NCBI GenBank assembly: GCA_025345505.1
Contig: JANVCC010000030.1
Coordinates: forward strand, 5,253,532-5,317,531
From: Todiramphus chloris collaris
Lineage: Eukaryota; Chordata; Aves; Coraciiformes; Alcedinidae
Reading direction: 5' to 3'
Length of the DNA stretch: 64,000 bases
Part shown: piece by piece, positions 1 through 12,129 of the stretch
How positions within the stretch are numbered: position 1 is the first letter of the stretch
Layout of the letters: each line of letters begins with the position of its first letter
Notes under the pieces: generated by a model
What the model saw: the letters and a program-made list of their open reading frames with translations, nothing else
What the model was told of the DNA's origin: nothing
Databases searched by the model: none
Made by a program: the position numbers and the translations under genes

Positions 1-671
1 TAGGGCATGTGCTACTGTACAAAGCTGTCACATTAAGAAAATCCTCACTTTACTTATAAGTGGTGTACTTTATTGCAGGAGGAATCAGTGTCCCTGAGTC
101 TGATCTACTATGGATCCAGCATTTGTCTTTTGATTGCTTGCTGTCAGGCATGCAATATCAAACTTCCGGCAATAAACCACAACTAATTTGGTAAGGGTAA
201 CTTTTTATATCACATAAAGATGTTCCTCAAAATGTAAGCATGGAAAAAGAAGCCTCTGAGGAATGTAGAAAGGCAGATTGTAATTTTTCACACAAAATTC
301 AGACCTTCACAAGAAGGGAAAATAGAATTTGCAGCACTGAAAGGACCTTAAAAATGCTTAAAAGAATTGGTAGCAGAGAAAATAGAAGGGAATATGAATT
401 ATTAGTGCATAACATTGGTTATCCTGTTTCACATCATGCTTCCAGAATTCTTCCTACTTCAGAGACATCAACCCTAACAGAATATATTTATTTCAATCCA
501 TATCTCAGTTTGATAAGATTCAGTAAAAGTTGAAAAATTAGTAAGCTGGTTGCCTTAGAACCAAGAGATGGAAATAAGCTAATACCTGCGGATAAAAATG
601 GAAGGAAATAAATTTTTCGATTAAAGCACTTTAATATATAAAAAACCCAATTATATAGTTTTGGATATGTG

Positions 672-743
672 GCTTGGTTTTTTGCAGGTTTATTGTGTTT
701 GGGGTTTTTTGTTTTATTTGTTGGTGGGTTGTTTTTTTTCCCC
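672..743 (+). repeat. T/G-rich low-complexity tract
   Basis: On the plus strand the stretch is almost entirely T and G, in runs such as GGGGTTTTTTG and GGTGGGTTG. It ends in a T8-C4 run. Similar islands recur at 15124-15190, 28824-28861, 36580-36688 and 55683-55798. Whether they are decayed poly(A) tails of retroposed copies or simple slippage products cannot be told by eye. Confidence 0.7.
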
Positions 744-1122
744 TTGGGAAACACTGTTGAGGTATTTTATATTATTTTTATAGGAGATTGTGTACTTTGG
801 CTCTTGTTCAGGATATATTCTATTCACTGTGGCTGAAAAGTTATGCCAGTGGGGCATAAGTGTGTATAGTTTGTGAGTATAATCACATTAATAGCTTAAA
901 TTCTGCCCATGTAGCTGAGGTAACAAAAAAACTTGTAATTTAAATATGTTTTTGTAGTGATAACTGTTATACAGGATATCAAAGTAATACTATGTTAAAA
1001 CCTATAAAAATTCTATTATCTTAGTCACATGTCTATGTAAATATCTGTCTTGAAATACCTTTTAGTAAGTACTTTAAAATACTTCTACTTACAGATGATG
1101 ATTATGCACATAAAAGAAATGA

Positions 1123-1140
1123 ATATGCATGCATGCATGT
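1123..1140. repeat. Short (ATGC)n alternating tract
   Basis: About four tandem ATGC units (TATGCATGCATGCATGT) form a self-complementary alternating purine-pyrimidine run. It is too short to be a large microsatellite. Confidence 0.7.
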
Positions 1141-1204
1141 GAAGATTAAAATAATTAGGATAAATAAAATAACTTACACAACAAGGGTAGACATAAGATT
1201 ATGG

Positions 1205-1270
1205 CTGGTCCATTAAAGTCTATGAATATCTGCCCATTGACTTCAATTAGCTTTGAATTAGGCACTTAAA
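1205..1270 (+). repeat. Worn ancient sauropsid/amniote repeat relic
   Basis: The stretch holds ATTAAAGTCTATGA, then CCCATTGACTTCAATTAGC, then TTGAATTAGGCAC. From memory, this order closely resembles an old interspersed repeat common in turtle, crocodile and bird genomes, whose core reads like CCCATTGACTTCAATGGGC followed by TTTGGATCAGGC. I cannot name the family with certainty. Related pieces may sit near 32690, 44840 and 46780. Confidence 0.5.
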
Positions 1271-2360
1271 CAGCAGGAAGCAAATGGAATATTCTATTTG
1301 ATTATCCTGGTCAATGAGCAATGAATGCATAAAAATAACCGTCCACAGACCCAATGGAATCGGTCTCTCTAAACTAAGCTAAAGAATGGCAACTTTTCAC
1401 AATGTTATTCTTATTTTTTTGTGCCTGAGGCATTCTGGGTATTTCAGAGGTAAAGAAGAAGCAGCTTCTATGTCTACAATGAATTCTGGTGCACTTTCAA
1501 GGCTGCAGAAGAACAGGGGTCTGTGAGAACATATCCATATTATTCAAAATTTATTTGAAGGGAATACTTCTAGATGGTTTAAAATAATTTTTCACTACAA
1601 AGCCCAGAAGATGTGCTATATGCTCACAAACACAGCCAGCAGTCCAAATGGAAAGGAAGGACAGGGGAAGACACAGGGACTTTAAGCAAACTTTGTGATG
1701 AGGAGTCATGACCACCTTCTGCAGTGGTCACCAGAAGTGGCAGGTGAGGAGCACAGTGCTGTGGATGAGAGGAGACCTAAATAGAACCTGGCACAAATAA
1801 TGTTTAATGGGCTGAGACAGAGAGTGTTTGGGTAATAAATGTATCAATTTACCAAATTTACTAAAAGTAGGTCAGTGGTTAATTGGGGAATTCAGAGAAC
1901 TGACAAGTCTTGTAATCCTGCCATAAATCTCCTCCTCTCTCTCCAGTGCCAATCACAGCCAAGGTTGTATCTCATACAGATTCCTTGACTGGCCACTTTG
2001 CTGTGCACCAGGCCAGTGGTTGATGTCAAGAGGTTAATTGACCCAAATGCCTCCCTGCTGTTGCCTCTAACATCAGTGGTGGCTGCCCCAGAACAGCCAT
2101 CCACAATAAAGCAGGAGCTTTCAGGCTGATGGAGAGGTTCTTCCTCTGTCCTCTGGGCTGCTTTATCTGTATTTCTTCTCAGACTAATTCTTTGATTATT
2201 TCTCTGCCTCTTACCATCTTCTGAAGTTGTTTTGTATTTATCCCTGACTTTTCCAAGTACCTGGGACATCTTTGGCTCTGAAAAATATGACCCATTACTT
2301 TGTGCCAGTTACTGTAGGTCTCTTAACAGGAGGGAAAATATAAATTACTGCAAGAAAACC

Positions 2361-2375
2361 TTTTTTTTTTTTTTT
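2361..2375 (+). repeat. Poly(T) tract
   Basis: Fifteen uninterrupted T residues are followed by CTTTTC. This is a simple mononucleotide run about 140 bases from the 3' end of the neighbouring CR1 element and not clearly part of it. Confidence 0.8.
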
Positions 2376-2515
2376 CTTTTCTTAATCCAAAGTTGATCCA
2401 AACCATACAATATTTGGTCATGCTTTAGAGCTATATGATTTTGATGCCAGCTGGAAGGGGCAATATTGGTGGACCTCTCTTTTTTCCACTACTAAATATC
2501 TCTGAGGGTATCAGA

Positions 2516-3365
2516 AATCATAGAATCACAGAATGTTAGGGGTTTGAAGGGACCTCTGAAGATTGAGTCCAACCTCCCTGCCAGAGCAGGACAAAACTAG
2601 AGCATATCATGCAGAAATGCATCCAGACAGTTCTTGAAAGAGAAGGAGACTCCACAACCTCTCTGGGGAGTCTGTTTGAGTGCTCTGTAACCCTTACAGT
2701 AAAGATGCTTTTCCTCATGTTGAGGTGGAACTTCCTGTACTCTAGATTGAATCCATTGCACCTCATCCTATTGCAATGCACAGGTGAAAAGAGGTTGTCC
2801 CTGCCTTCTTGATTCCCAGCCCTTATGTATTTATAGACGTTAATTAGATCCCCTCTCAGTCTTCTCCAAACTAAAAAGCCCCAGCTCTCTCAGACATTCC
2901 TCATAAGAGAGATGTTCCAGCCCCTTCATCATCCTTGTAGCCTCCGTTGGACTCTCTCAAGTAGATCTCAGTCTCTCTTGAACTGGGGACCACAGAATTG
3001 GATGCAGTACTCAAGGTGAGGTCTCACTAGGGCAAAGTAGAGGGGAAGAAGCTCCGTTGATCTACTGGACACACACTTCTTAATGGACCCCAGGATACCA
3101 TTAGCCATCTTGGCCACAAGGGCACATTGTTGTCCCATGGATAACTTCTTGTCTTTTAGGACTCCAAGGTCCTTTTCCATGGAGCTACTCTCTAGCAGAT
3201 AGCCTCCTAACCTGTACTGGTTCATTGTATTGTTCCTTCCCAGGTGCAGGACTCTGCACTTGCTCTTGCTAAACCCCACGAGATTCCTCTTTGCCCATCC
3301 CTCCAGCCTGTCCAAATCTTGCTGAATGGCCACACAGCCTTCAGGTGAACCAGGCACTCCTCCAA
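2516..3365 (-). mobile_element. CR1 LINE, 5'-truncated (copy A)
   Basis: CR1 is the main non-LTR retrotransposon of birds. On the plus strand the element begins with the complement of its 3' end (AATCATAGAATCACAGAATG, then GGGACCTCTGAAGATTGAG). It then runs backwards through the C-terminal part of the ORF2 reverse-transcriptase protein to about 3365, where homology stops, so the 5' end is missing as is usual for CR1. No target-site duplication is evident. The copy is very similar over about 530 bases to the one at 12130-12653, suggesting the same subfamily. Both carry a 3' end beginning CACAGAATGTTAGGGG, unlike the element at 57666. Confidence 0.93.
2536..3365 (-). pseudogene. CR1 ORF2 reverse-transcriptase C-terminal remnant (copy A)
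   Basis: Conceptual translation gives recognisable CR1 ORF2 blocks. They are an IQQDLDRLEGWAKRNL-like block, KCRVLHLGRNN, EKDLGVLKDKKLSM, QQCALVAKMANGILGSI, and PLYFALVRPHLEYCIQF ending at an in-frame TGA (2968-2970). Downstream blocks (LLERVQRR, FHLNMRKS, NRLPREVVESPSLS) continue only through frame changes. One base is missing near 2943 relative to the usual CR1 frame. A 5-base deletion near 2866 relative to the copy at 12.1 kb brings the frame back. The catalytic palm domain lies upstream and is absent, so this is a dead remnant. Confidence 0.88.
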
Positions 3366-6300
3366 GCACTCCCAAGGAACTTTTAAATCTAAATAAAATA
3401 GAACAAAACCTTGGTTATCATTCGTAGAAAAAAATCAGTGTTATCTAATTTCATCAAAGAGAAAGTGTACTAATCAGTGATTGAACTGAAAAAGAAATAT
3501 GCTCACTGAAATGGAAAGTATTGTACAGTATTTTGACACAATTAAAAGAACAAATAAAACAAGGCAACTTGCTACATCTGAAATATTAATTACAAAACAT
3601 TGAGAACTGGAAACTTTTAAATTAGATTATCCCTTAAAGACTGTAGTATAGGAAATTACAAGATAATAAGTTTGTGGGTTTATTATTTTTTCATTATTAT
3701 TGTTAAGATACCAAGTAAATTGAAAGGAAAAGGCCAGTACAAGGTGAGATGGCTGCTGGGGTAGAGGAGCTAGAAGACTCTTCCAGAGCTCAGAACTGTA
3801 GCACTAGCAGCCTACCTCTGGGAGGCAATGCCAAAGAAAACAAATACAATTAGGTGCTTCTGACTGTGAGTCTTGCCAAACACCCAGGTAAGCTCTCCCT
3901 ACCCCTGCTGGAACCCATAAGCAAGGATGCCTGAGGAAGGGCAGCAAGCAGGAGGAGTTACAGGCTGTGATTAACCTGAGTGTTAACAGTTGGGATTCTC
4001 CAGCTACAGAAGCCAGAAGGGTTTTGCATGCTGCTAGTTTCAGCTATGTTGGCCTGAGCAACTCTGCAGAGTAAGAGATACTCTCATTAGACAATATGTA
4101 GATAAAGAAGTATAATTTCATCTCAGAACCACAGGCCATGAGGATGAAGAGTAGTGAGTAACATCTGTGCCTGAACTAGCACCTGCAATGTGAGGAACAA
4201 TGGGCCAGCTGGAGTAAAATATCAGTGATGTATTTTACAATAACAATTTGCATATTGATTAAACCCCATAATTTAAATTGCCTCAGGTTTGCTCTGAGCT
4301 GTTATACTGATACCTGGCAGCCTCTTAACTCTGGGTAGAGGAAAATTACTTGTGCTGTCAATAGCTGTTTACCTATATTAAAATAATTAGCAATCAGAGT
4401 GTACTCCACTGCCTTGCAAGCAGGGAGTCTCATTAACTTTCTTCTTTGGATTTATACGTCTACTAACAAATAAATGGAAATCCATCCCATGTCCTCCGTC
4501 ATGGGGATGTGTCTGCCTTTATTTTGGAGAGGCAAATGCCAGTTCAAACAAGGACAGGTTTTATGTCAACGATTTGTCATTGTATCTTTGCAGCGCACCA
4601 CACCGTCCCGCTGCCTTGTTCGACACCCAGCATTATTCAGCATGTTAGACTGAGCGAAGCACTGAAATGACAAAGCGTTAATCTCCATTAAAAATTTAAA
4701 GGACATACAGCCATTTTCATCTGGGGAAGCTGCTGCTGATTCATCTGCAGCCCTCCCCAGCTGAGCTGAAGTGGCAGCCGTATCTCTCAAGCTGTTACAA
4801 ATGACCAGAGGACGATCCTTCAGTTCAACTTTCAGCAGCAGAAGCTGGAATGTAAAATTGCTTCATAAAAAGCTGAAGTCCAGTGCTCTTTTTTTGCTAC
4901 TTAATATATTACTAAAATGAAAGAGCGTGACTTTCCTATTATCTGCAGATGATTGTCAGTACAGATTAAGTACCCTGACCACCATTATGATCACAGACAT
5001 TATTTTACTCTGAAAATACATCAACATACAGCTTTCTGTAGTTGGAGGCTTCCAACTAATTCTGTCACAGTTTGCGTTCATCTGCTTGGGGGTTTGAGGG
5101 GAGCCAGAGTCCTCCTGTGGAGACCAGAACCAGCGTTACAAATAGACATTGAAGGCTGAGAATAAGAAAATGTCATCTGTGGCAATGGTCATCTACATTG
5201 GCAATACCTCTTTGGAAGATATAGCAGAAAGAGGTGCCTGTAGTAATATAATTTAAACTTAGCTTTATTTTGAATGGCCATGGAGACTGGGCATAGCCTG
5301 TTAACGATGTCACACAGTGCTGCAAAGGCTTTGCAAGCTGGTAGGCTTGGGTGGGCTGCAAAGAAATGTTGGTTTCATTTCCCCACAATATGTTGATTGT
5401 GTTGCTTGGCACCTTTTCCCTCAGATGGTTGCTGAAACTTTTCTGAAGGCATTGAATTCATACTCCTAGAGCCTTTAATAATGGTGATTTTCACTGAGAA
5501 ATTTAATCCACTCTCTATCTATTAATCTTAATAATGGCAACATGAATAAAAGGAAGAAAGGGAAAAGGAGGATGAGAGAAAGCTCAAGAAGGATGGTGCA
5601 GATGCTCATGACTAGACTGATAGAGCAACATTCACATCTTTTATTGTTTGTTTTTAAGAAAGGTGCAAATTAACTTTAGAAATTATCACTCTTCTCTTGC
5701 TTTTACTTTGGGCACAGAACATAAAACGTGGTGGTGACAGACAGATCACAAGATCTATGCAACTTTGGGAACTGGTGGGTAAAGGAAAAAACATAGCGAC
5801 TAAACCCCAAGGAAGGAAGTAGCCTGAAGGGACCCAGTCCATGAGGAATTATGCATTCCTTGACACAAAAACCCCAGACCATGCACAAATATAGAAGAAG
5901 ACAGGGTTAAAAACCAATCTTGGAAACAACAAAAAAAAAATCCCATAGAAAATAAAAATAGAAGAGCTTTTATTATCTTAATTGGGAAAGCTTATGAGAA
6001 ATGATGAAAAACGCTACCGTAAGTAATGTCTCAAAAGCATATAAATTGGTAAAAATGTTTGATGGATCACACCAATTATACTGAAGAGATACCATTTTCT
6101 GAATCAGGAGTAGAAGAAACAAGGCAAAACAGTGAATTTATGTTACAGAGCTGAGCAGTCAGACATTCTCATGCAGTTATAAATAGGCTGTTTAAATAGG
6201 GTAGTTTGTGGGACATGTAATTCCAGCTGACATGAGGAATTGTTGAAACGCGAGAGGAAACCTGTCTGTGCTGCTTGTTAGAGTAACAGCTTGTGACTGC

Positions 6301-7969
6301 ACACAAAAACAATACTCCTAAAGATGCACTCTCCTTCTGTTACAAAGAGCACAAGGGTGGATTTTTGAGTGTGACAGGGAGTGCCATAGGTGGGGACAAA
6401 TAACGGTAAGCAAATATTAATCCATTGTCACAATAAATTTAAGCATAAAGAATCTAAGAATGAGTACAAAATAATATCAAATGCAGATGAAGCATGGTAA
6501 ATATTTTTTCAAACACTATTTTTGCTTGTTCTGGAAAGTCAGAGAAATACTATATTTTAACTACCTCTCATGAGAAGATAAAGATCCTGTTCTGGTCTGT
6601 GCTAGCGCTGAATGAAGTGAATACTCCGTGACTCTGTTAACATGATAACAACCCAAACAAATAATCAGCTTGGGCGTGATATGAACATAGCTACATGACT
6701 TTTGGTTGTCTTGAAGCACAGGCCAAATTCTGTGAGAATACACCACATAGCTAAATACAACATATAAATGGTCCCAGAGACAACTGGCACATTGTATTGT
6801 TGTTTAATACATCAGTGAAGGTGGAACATCCTTTAACATGCACAAGTTATACTTGTAGGGGGGTTATCTGGTTTTTACACCCCTTTGTAGAAATGAAACA
6901 CATGTTATTATGGATTTATAGACTTCTTTCCTATATTTTGTCTGAGTTTGCCTTCTGCCTAGCAATGCAGCTTGCAGATGCTGCTGTAATGTACAAATCA
7001 AATAAACAGGAGAATAATGGTATTAAAAATCAAGGACTTTGGTTTTGATTTACATCATATTTTAATTATGGTTGTTTTTCCTATGCAAATGCTACTACTG
7101 GGAAGAGACTTGTAGAAAAGCCAAGAAAAATCTATGCTGTTAATTTTAACTCTATGTGCATTCTTAGGCATGAAAGTAATAAGCAAATGTATTTTATTCA
7201 TAAGCTAATAACTATAGTGTACTTATACATAAATTTTATAAATTTCAGGAAAATGCAAAAGTTACTATTATTTAGAGACGTGGAAGAGAAAACATCAGAG
7301 TTTTGTCTCAAATGCAAGGAAACAACAAACCAGACACCTTGGCATTCAGCAAACTGGGTTTTACCTACTCTGTGGGATCAGGTGTGCTCATCACTGGGCA
7401 GCTTTAACAGAGGGTTGTGGGAAACCACTCAAGAGATGCTGTGGAGCTGATCAAGCAGATACCCTGAAGTAAACCTAGAGGATGATGGTAAGAACATGCT
7501 TCTAAGGATAGTTGCTGGGGGCTGGAGCACATCAGGGGTGTAGCAGTTAGAGTATCCTCTGCTCTGGGTAAGGGCTATAACAGATGGGTAAAGAAAAGAA
7601 AGTTTTATGCTGAAACACAGAGCTACAAGGGAAGGAACTGATTCTTCTTATGGCTCTGAGTGCAAACAGAGCTTTGCTTTTTCCTCTATTTTGTATCTTT
7701 TTATATCTATTACAAAGCCAGCTTCCAACTTCTGTTTTCTTTCCCTACAGCACTTATTTGCAGTCTGTATGGCTAAGCTGATCTCTCTAATTACTGTAGC
7801 ACTAATTTTAAGGGAAATGAAGACTAGAAACTGACAATGCATTCTTAATAATAATAAGCTTGACCTTATGAAGAGTAGAGTTTTTAAGATAAATTCAGTT
7901 ATATTATTTGGTTGAGTAATGAGTGGGCAGAATTGCTACTGGGTGTAACTTACCAGAGTTTAACCAGCA
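3366..7969. other. Unique AT-rich DNA, no gene recognised
   Basis: No coding region or RNA gene can be supported. Open frames here are all under about 100 codons and unrecognised. A higher-complexity patch at about 4550-4800 keeps several CpG dinucleotides and few runs. It may be a conserved noncoding element, but that needs alignment. The rest is AT-rich with short A and T runs. Confidence 0.6.
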
Positions 7970-8250
7970 CATAGAATTGTTTTGGCTGGATGAGACCTTT
8001 AAGAAGAAGTCCAACTGTTAACCCAGTGCTGCCAAGTCACCACTAAACCATGTCCTTCAGCACTACATCTACAGGGCTTTTTTTTAAATCTCTCCAGGAA
8101 TGGGAACTCCGCCACTGCCCAGACAGCCTATGCCAGGCCTTGACAACCATTTCTGTGAATATTTTTTTTCCTAATATCCAATCTAAACCTCCCCTGATGA
8201 AACTTGAAGCCATTTCCTCTTGTTCTATCGCCTTTCTTTCACTTGAAACA
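7970..8250 (-). mobile_element. Old CR1 LINE fragment (3' part)
   Basis: The plus strand reads as the complement of a CR1 3' end. It starts near ATAGAATTGTTTTGGCTGGA and continues through AGTCCAACTGTTAACCCAG, CCACTAAACCATGTCC, CTCCAGGAATGGGAACTCC, CCTAATATCCAATCTAAACC and CCATTTCCTCTTGTTCTATC. These are hallmark blocks of an older CR1 subfamily, distinct from the copies at 2516 and 12130. Divergence and small indels are heavy, homology fades after about 8250, and no open reading frame of the element survives. Confidence 0.85.
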
Positions 8251-8859
8251 TCCCATGAAAACTTCCTGGAACATATGGCCTCAATTAGTACAGGACTAAC
8301 CTGTCTCCTGAAGACAGACTAAATGTAAGCAGCAGGTAGCACTGGACCCATGTTATGCTGGGAGATATTGCAGGAGGCACAGCAGGCTTGAATTTAAACT
8401 TGTGCATTTTGTGGCTTGTCTAGGAGTGGAAATAAATATCTGCTTGTTGAATTTCTAGCCTGATATTAAAGTAGAGAGCACCTGCCCAAACCCAGGGACT
8501 TAATATAAGAGAGATGGGGAGTTCAACTATATGGGAAGAAAACACAAAATGACACCTTTCTGAGACAAACAACTTACAACATGCTCTGAATGAAGTAGAA
8601 ATCAGAGGAAGAATAGTGCTGAGAGTGTGGCTCAGAGAAACCTTATCCGCAGCACAAAAAGTTCTTAAAAAAATAATCCCATTACTACCCCAAAGCCCTT
8701 GTTTACAAAGGATATCAGAGCAGTGAGCAAAGGGAAAAACATCTTCTCTCTAGACCATCAGTCTCAGCTACTCTCTATATGGTGGTATTTTCTAGGTGCA
8801 ACAAGATGGAAAACAAGTTTTTCTGAGGGTACGCAGAGAAGGCAGAGTATAGGGGAGAG

Positions 8860-8877
8860 AAAAAAAAAAAAAAAAAA
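8860..8877 (+). repeat. Poly(A) tract
   Basis: Eighteen consecutive A residues follow GGGGAGAG and precede GAGG. It is a simple mononucleotide run with no retroposed sequence identified upstream. Confidence 0.85.
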
Positions 8878-11599
8878 GAGGACTTGAATAACCTCTTGGA
8901 AAAGACAAAAAGGAGAGAATTTGCTTCCTCTGCTTTTCTTCTCTGTATTCAAGTCCACAGATGAGGTGCAAACCCAGATTCCTGGCAGTGACTATGCTGA
9001 CCAGCTATGTACCACATCCTCTGTATAAAAGGAAGCCAGGAAGTCACCTTTGTGCTTTTCTTGTTTACCACATTAATTGCCTATTGCTCATGTGATCCTG
9101 TATAGGAGCTGTTTGAAGGAGTAGAGAAATAGATGAGATTTTATGGGTCTCTCCCAACTGTACGCTCATTTTTTTCCAGCTGTTGAAATCAACTTTCATT
9201 TTTCTTATCCACAAGGCCCTTCCTGACTGTAATGACAGCAAGAGAAAGAGAAGCAGCTTATAAAAGCACTTGGAAAGATGTTTGCTGATTTCTGTGACAA
9301 CAATCGGTGTTTGAAATGGAGCTAATTAATATTCTCATTATGATGATCATCTTCAACATTTCCCTTTATTTTTCCAGGCTCTTTCCTTAGCTACTGTCTC
9401 TGAGATAAGAAAATTATTATCAGTGTATCAGCCCAGATACATTTCAGGGGAAAGAATGGCAAAAATTAATTCGGGTCTATCTGAGGAGAGTACAATTAAG
9501 AAGCTTTCATGATGAGACTAAATCTTCAGATTATTGAATCAGATATCCTCAATTCAGACTGCTTTGAAAACCTGATACTCCACTTGCTTTCCAAAATGCA
9601 CTGAGAAATAATCAGCACTATAAGGGAGGATGGGGGGGGAGCTACCTGTAAATGGTTTGAGACAAAGTGATCATTTCATAATTACAGAATTTCGTTTGCA
9701 AAGTTAAAACTAAAATATGTTTTTTGTAAATATGAATTTTATTGGTGCAGTGCAATACTTCTGACATTTAAAATTTGGTTTCTTTCGGAAGTTGTCTTTG
9801 ACTCCTTATTTTTCACACTTACTTTCTGTGCTGCTTGGACCTGTGATCAACACAATGATAGCTCTGAACGAATAATTATAATAGATGATGCTGACTGATT
9901 TTGTTTCACTGGAAACTCATTTGGGCAGCATTATCCAGGCTTTGATATATCAATGAGTTGTCATTTATTTGGTAAAGAATCCAGGAGGAAGAAAAAGAAG
10001 AAATTTGAGATTTGATTAATGCTCTCTAGAAATATAAATGAATGTTACTCTGACTTCCAACTTCTCTTTGATTCTCCATAACTGAATGAATTTTGTGTTC
10101 CCTGTCCCCTGGAGGTCATGACTGTAATGAATACAAAGCATTAAAACATCCTGCTATCCAAAATTTGGGAAGAGATGGGGAAAGAAAGAAATTAAACACC
10201 CCCAGACAGATTTTTAATCTGTATCAAAGAATGGGAGTGCAACTTAAGAGGACGTAGTCATATCTTAGTGTCCTGTTCCTTCCTAGTCACTTTTTATCTT
10301 GCCTTTGGAAAAAATGGTCATCAAATAGTCCCATCTATGGTGCCTGGTGTGGTATCTAGGAACTTTTAAGCACAAGATCTTTATTTCTGGAGCCATGATT
10401 AATAGTTGTCTCTAAAACTGATGGTTTCATAGGCTTAAAATTAACTGGAAGCACAGAAAGATGGTCAAGTAATAGCAGATGAGTGTTTATTTTTGCAATG
10501 TGTAGATTTGCATGGCATCTAATCCTCTGAACTGAGGATGGAGCATTTCTGTAGGATCTGTCAGATGAAGGCTTGCTGGCATAAGATACCACCAGAGCTA
10601 CCTGAAAATCTGTTAAATCAAGTCCTAAGCCTGATGTGTAGTAAAAGAAAAAACAAGAGAGAACCCCATGCATATTTGACTTGGACTCCACAGAGAACTC
10701 ATCACGCTATGTCCCTTCTCTTCTGTAAGTATCCACCGATGTTTTGGTTCACATTTCTTGTGCTGTTTCACAGTTTATATCTTTTTGTTTAGCTTCAAGT
10801 TCCAGATTCAGGCAATGCCCACAATTCAATAAGCAGCTCTCCAGTCAGGTGTGCTCTACTGGACTTCCTCTGCTGATTCCACTAAGAAACTGGAATATTT
10901 TCTGGCTTTCAAGCAACAAAGTAGCAGATGCCCTCATTAGTTTCTGGAGAAATTGTCAGTTCAGGGGAAAAAAAGAAAGTGGGGGATTGGAGGAATCCAC
11001 ACAGCAAAAGTTCTTGCAAAACTTTCATCTGTGCTGTCCACACTTCGGAGGCAGATTTAAAGATTTGCTATTACAAGACTGTCAGCCTATCTTCGTCTTT
11101 AAGATTAGGTTCTGCTTTCAATTAATTTACCTGTTTTACTCTTCAAGTTCATACCAGAATTTAAAATGTTCCCAGACATGAATAACCTTTTCTGCAACTG
11201 AAAAGCTATAGGAAAAAAATGCCAGAATGGTATTTTTATGTAACCTAGTGCAAAATTTATATCTAAGATCAAATATGCCTATATAAAGTATTTTTCCTTC
11301 TCCAAACTCTAAGTCCTAGTGTTTGAATTACTTTATCCAAACAAGAAGTTACCTCTTGAATTATGTAATCAAGGGACACATTAAATAATGAGAAATGGAA
11401 GCTTTTGAGGATGCTAGACTGCATGATAAAGATTTTTCTATCATTTCATGAACTGGTCACTGGTTTGCGGTTCAAAGAATAAAGTACAGATACTCACTCA
11501 AAAGAAGTGGAAGAAAGCCTTATTGCTAGACAGAATATTTTTTAATGGCATGATCTTTTAATCTTCATTATTTTCCTGTTTTCCTGTGGTGGTTTATAC

Positions 11600-11617
11600 T
11601 TTTTTTTTTTTTTTTTT
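11600..11617 (+). repeat. Poly(T) tract
   Basis: This is an uninterrupted run of about eighteen T residues in AT-rich unique DNA. No associated element was recognised on either side. Confidence 0.85.
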
Positions 11618-12129
11618 AGTGAAACATTTGCACAAACTGACTTCAGGAATTATATTTGCTACCTATACAGATTTAATCTAGCACTAATTTCAGTCTAATT
11701 TTAGCACTAATCTAGCATTAATCCTAACAATACATTTATTAGAGAATAAAATTGTTAAAATAGTGTACAAATATTTAAATAGTTATATAAATGTATTAAC
11801 TGTAAGACTAGCAAGAAAAAGAGGCAGAGGGAGTGGCTGGACAAGCTGCCATAGACACTTAGGTCCAAATACAAATCTCCCACTTTATTTGTTGGTAAAA
11901 CTTCCTTAAGGCAAACGTATCATCCGAAGTGAATCTCCCTGCAGTAGGATGCAATGATTACAGATTACATCATTAAGGAACTTGCTAACTATCTGGGTTT
12001 GCTTCTGCTCCTGAGGCAGCTCCTGAATGCATTAACCACCCATCTAGATCTGCTTTGTGGTGTAACAGTGGTGGGAAAATTGTCAGGGTGCTCAGTTGTA
12101 AGCAAGTAGTGGATGGAGAAGAGAAATGT

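Larger units (their letters stand above)
1..2515. other. Unique AT-rich DNA, no gene recognised
   Basis: No protein family, RNA gene or promoter is recognisable here. The stretch contains a T/G-rich low-complexity tract (672-743), an ATGC run (1123-1140), a worn ancient repeat (about 1205-1270) and a poly(T) tract (2361-2375). A 125-codon open frame on the minus strand (1892-2269) lies in a locally less AT-rich patch. Its product is hydrophilic and rich in Arg, Ser, Gln and Thr. It has no signal peptide, membrane segment or motif I know, so I treat it as a chance frame. Confidence 0.6.
8251..12129. other. Unique AT-rich DNA, no gene recognised
   Basis: Nothing codes recognisably. Frames at 10356-10691 (minus) and 10744-11181 (plus, 145 codons) resemble no family. 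An A18 run sits at 8860-8877 and a T18 run at 11600-11617. The stretch 9100-10150 looks relatively complex, with homeodomain-type cores such as GCTAATTAATATT near 9321, and could be conserved noncoding DNA. At about 11668-11723 an imperfect tandem of CTAGCA(C/T)TAAT units repeats. Confidence 0.6.

Noticed and set aside
1892..2269. 125-codon minus-strand frame as a gene
   Set aside because: There is no recognised domain, splice context or conservation evidence, and the composition is consistent with a chance frame.
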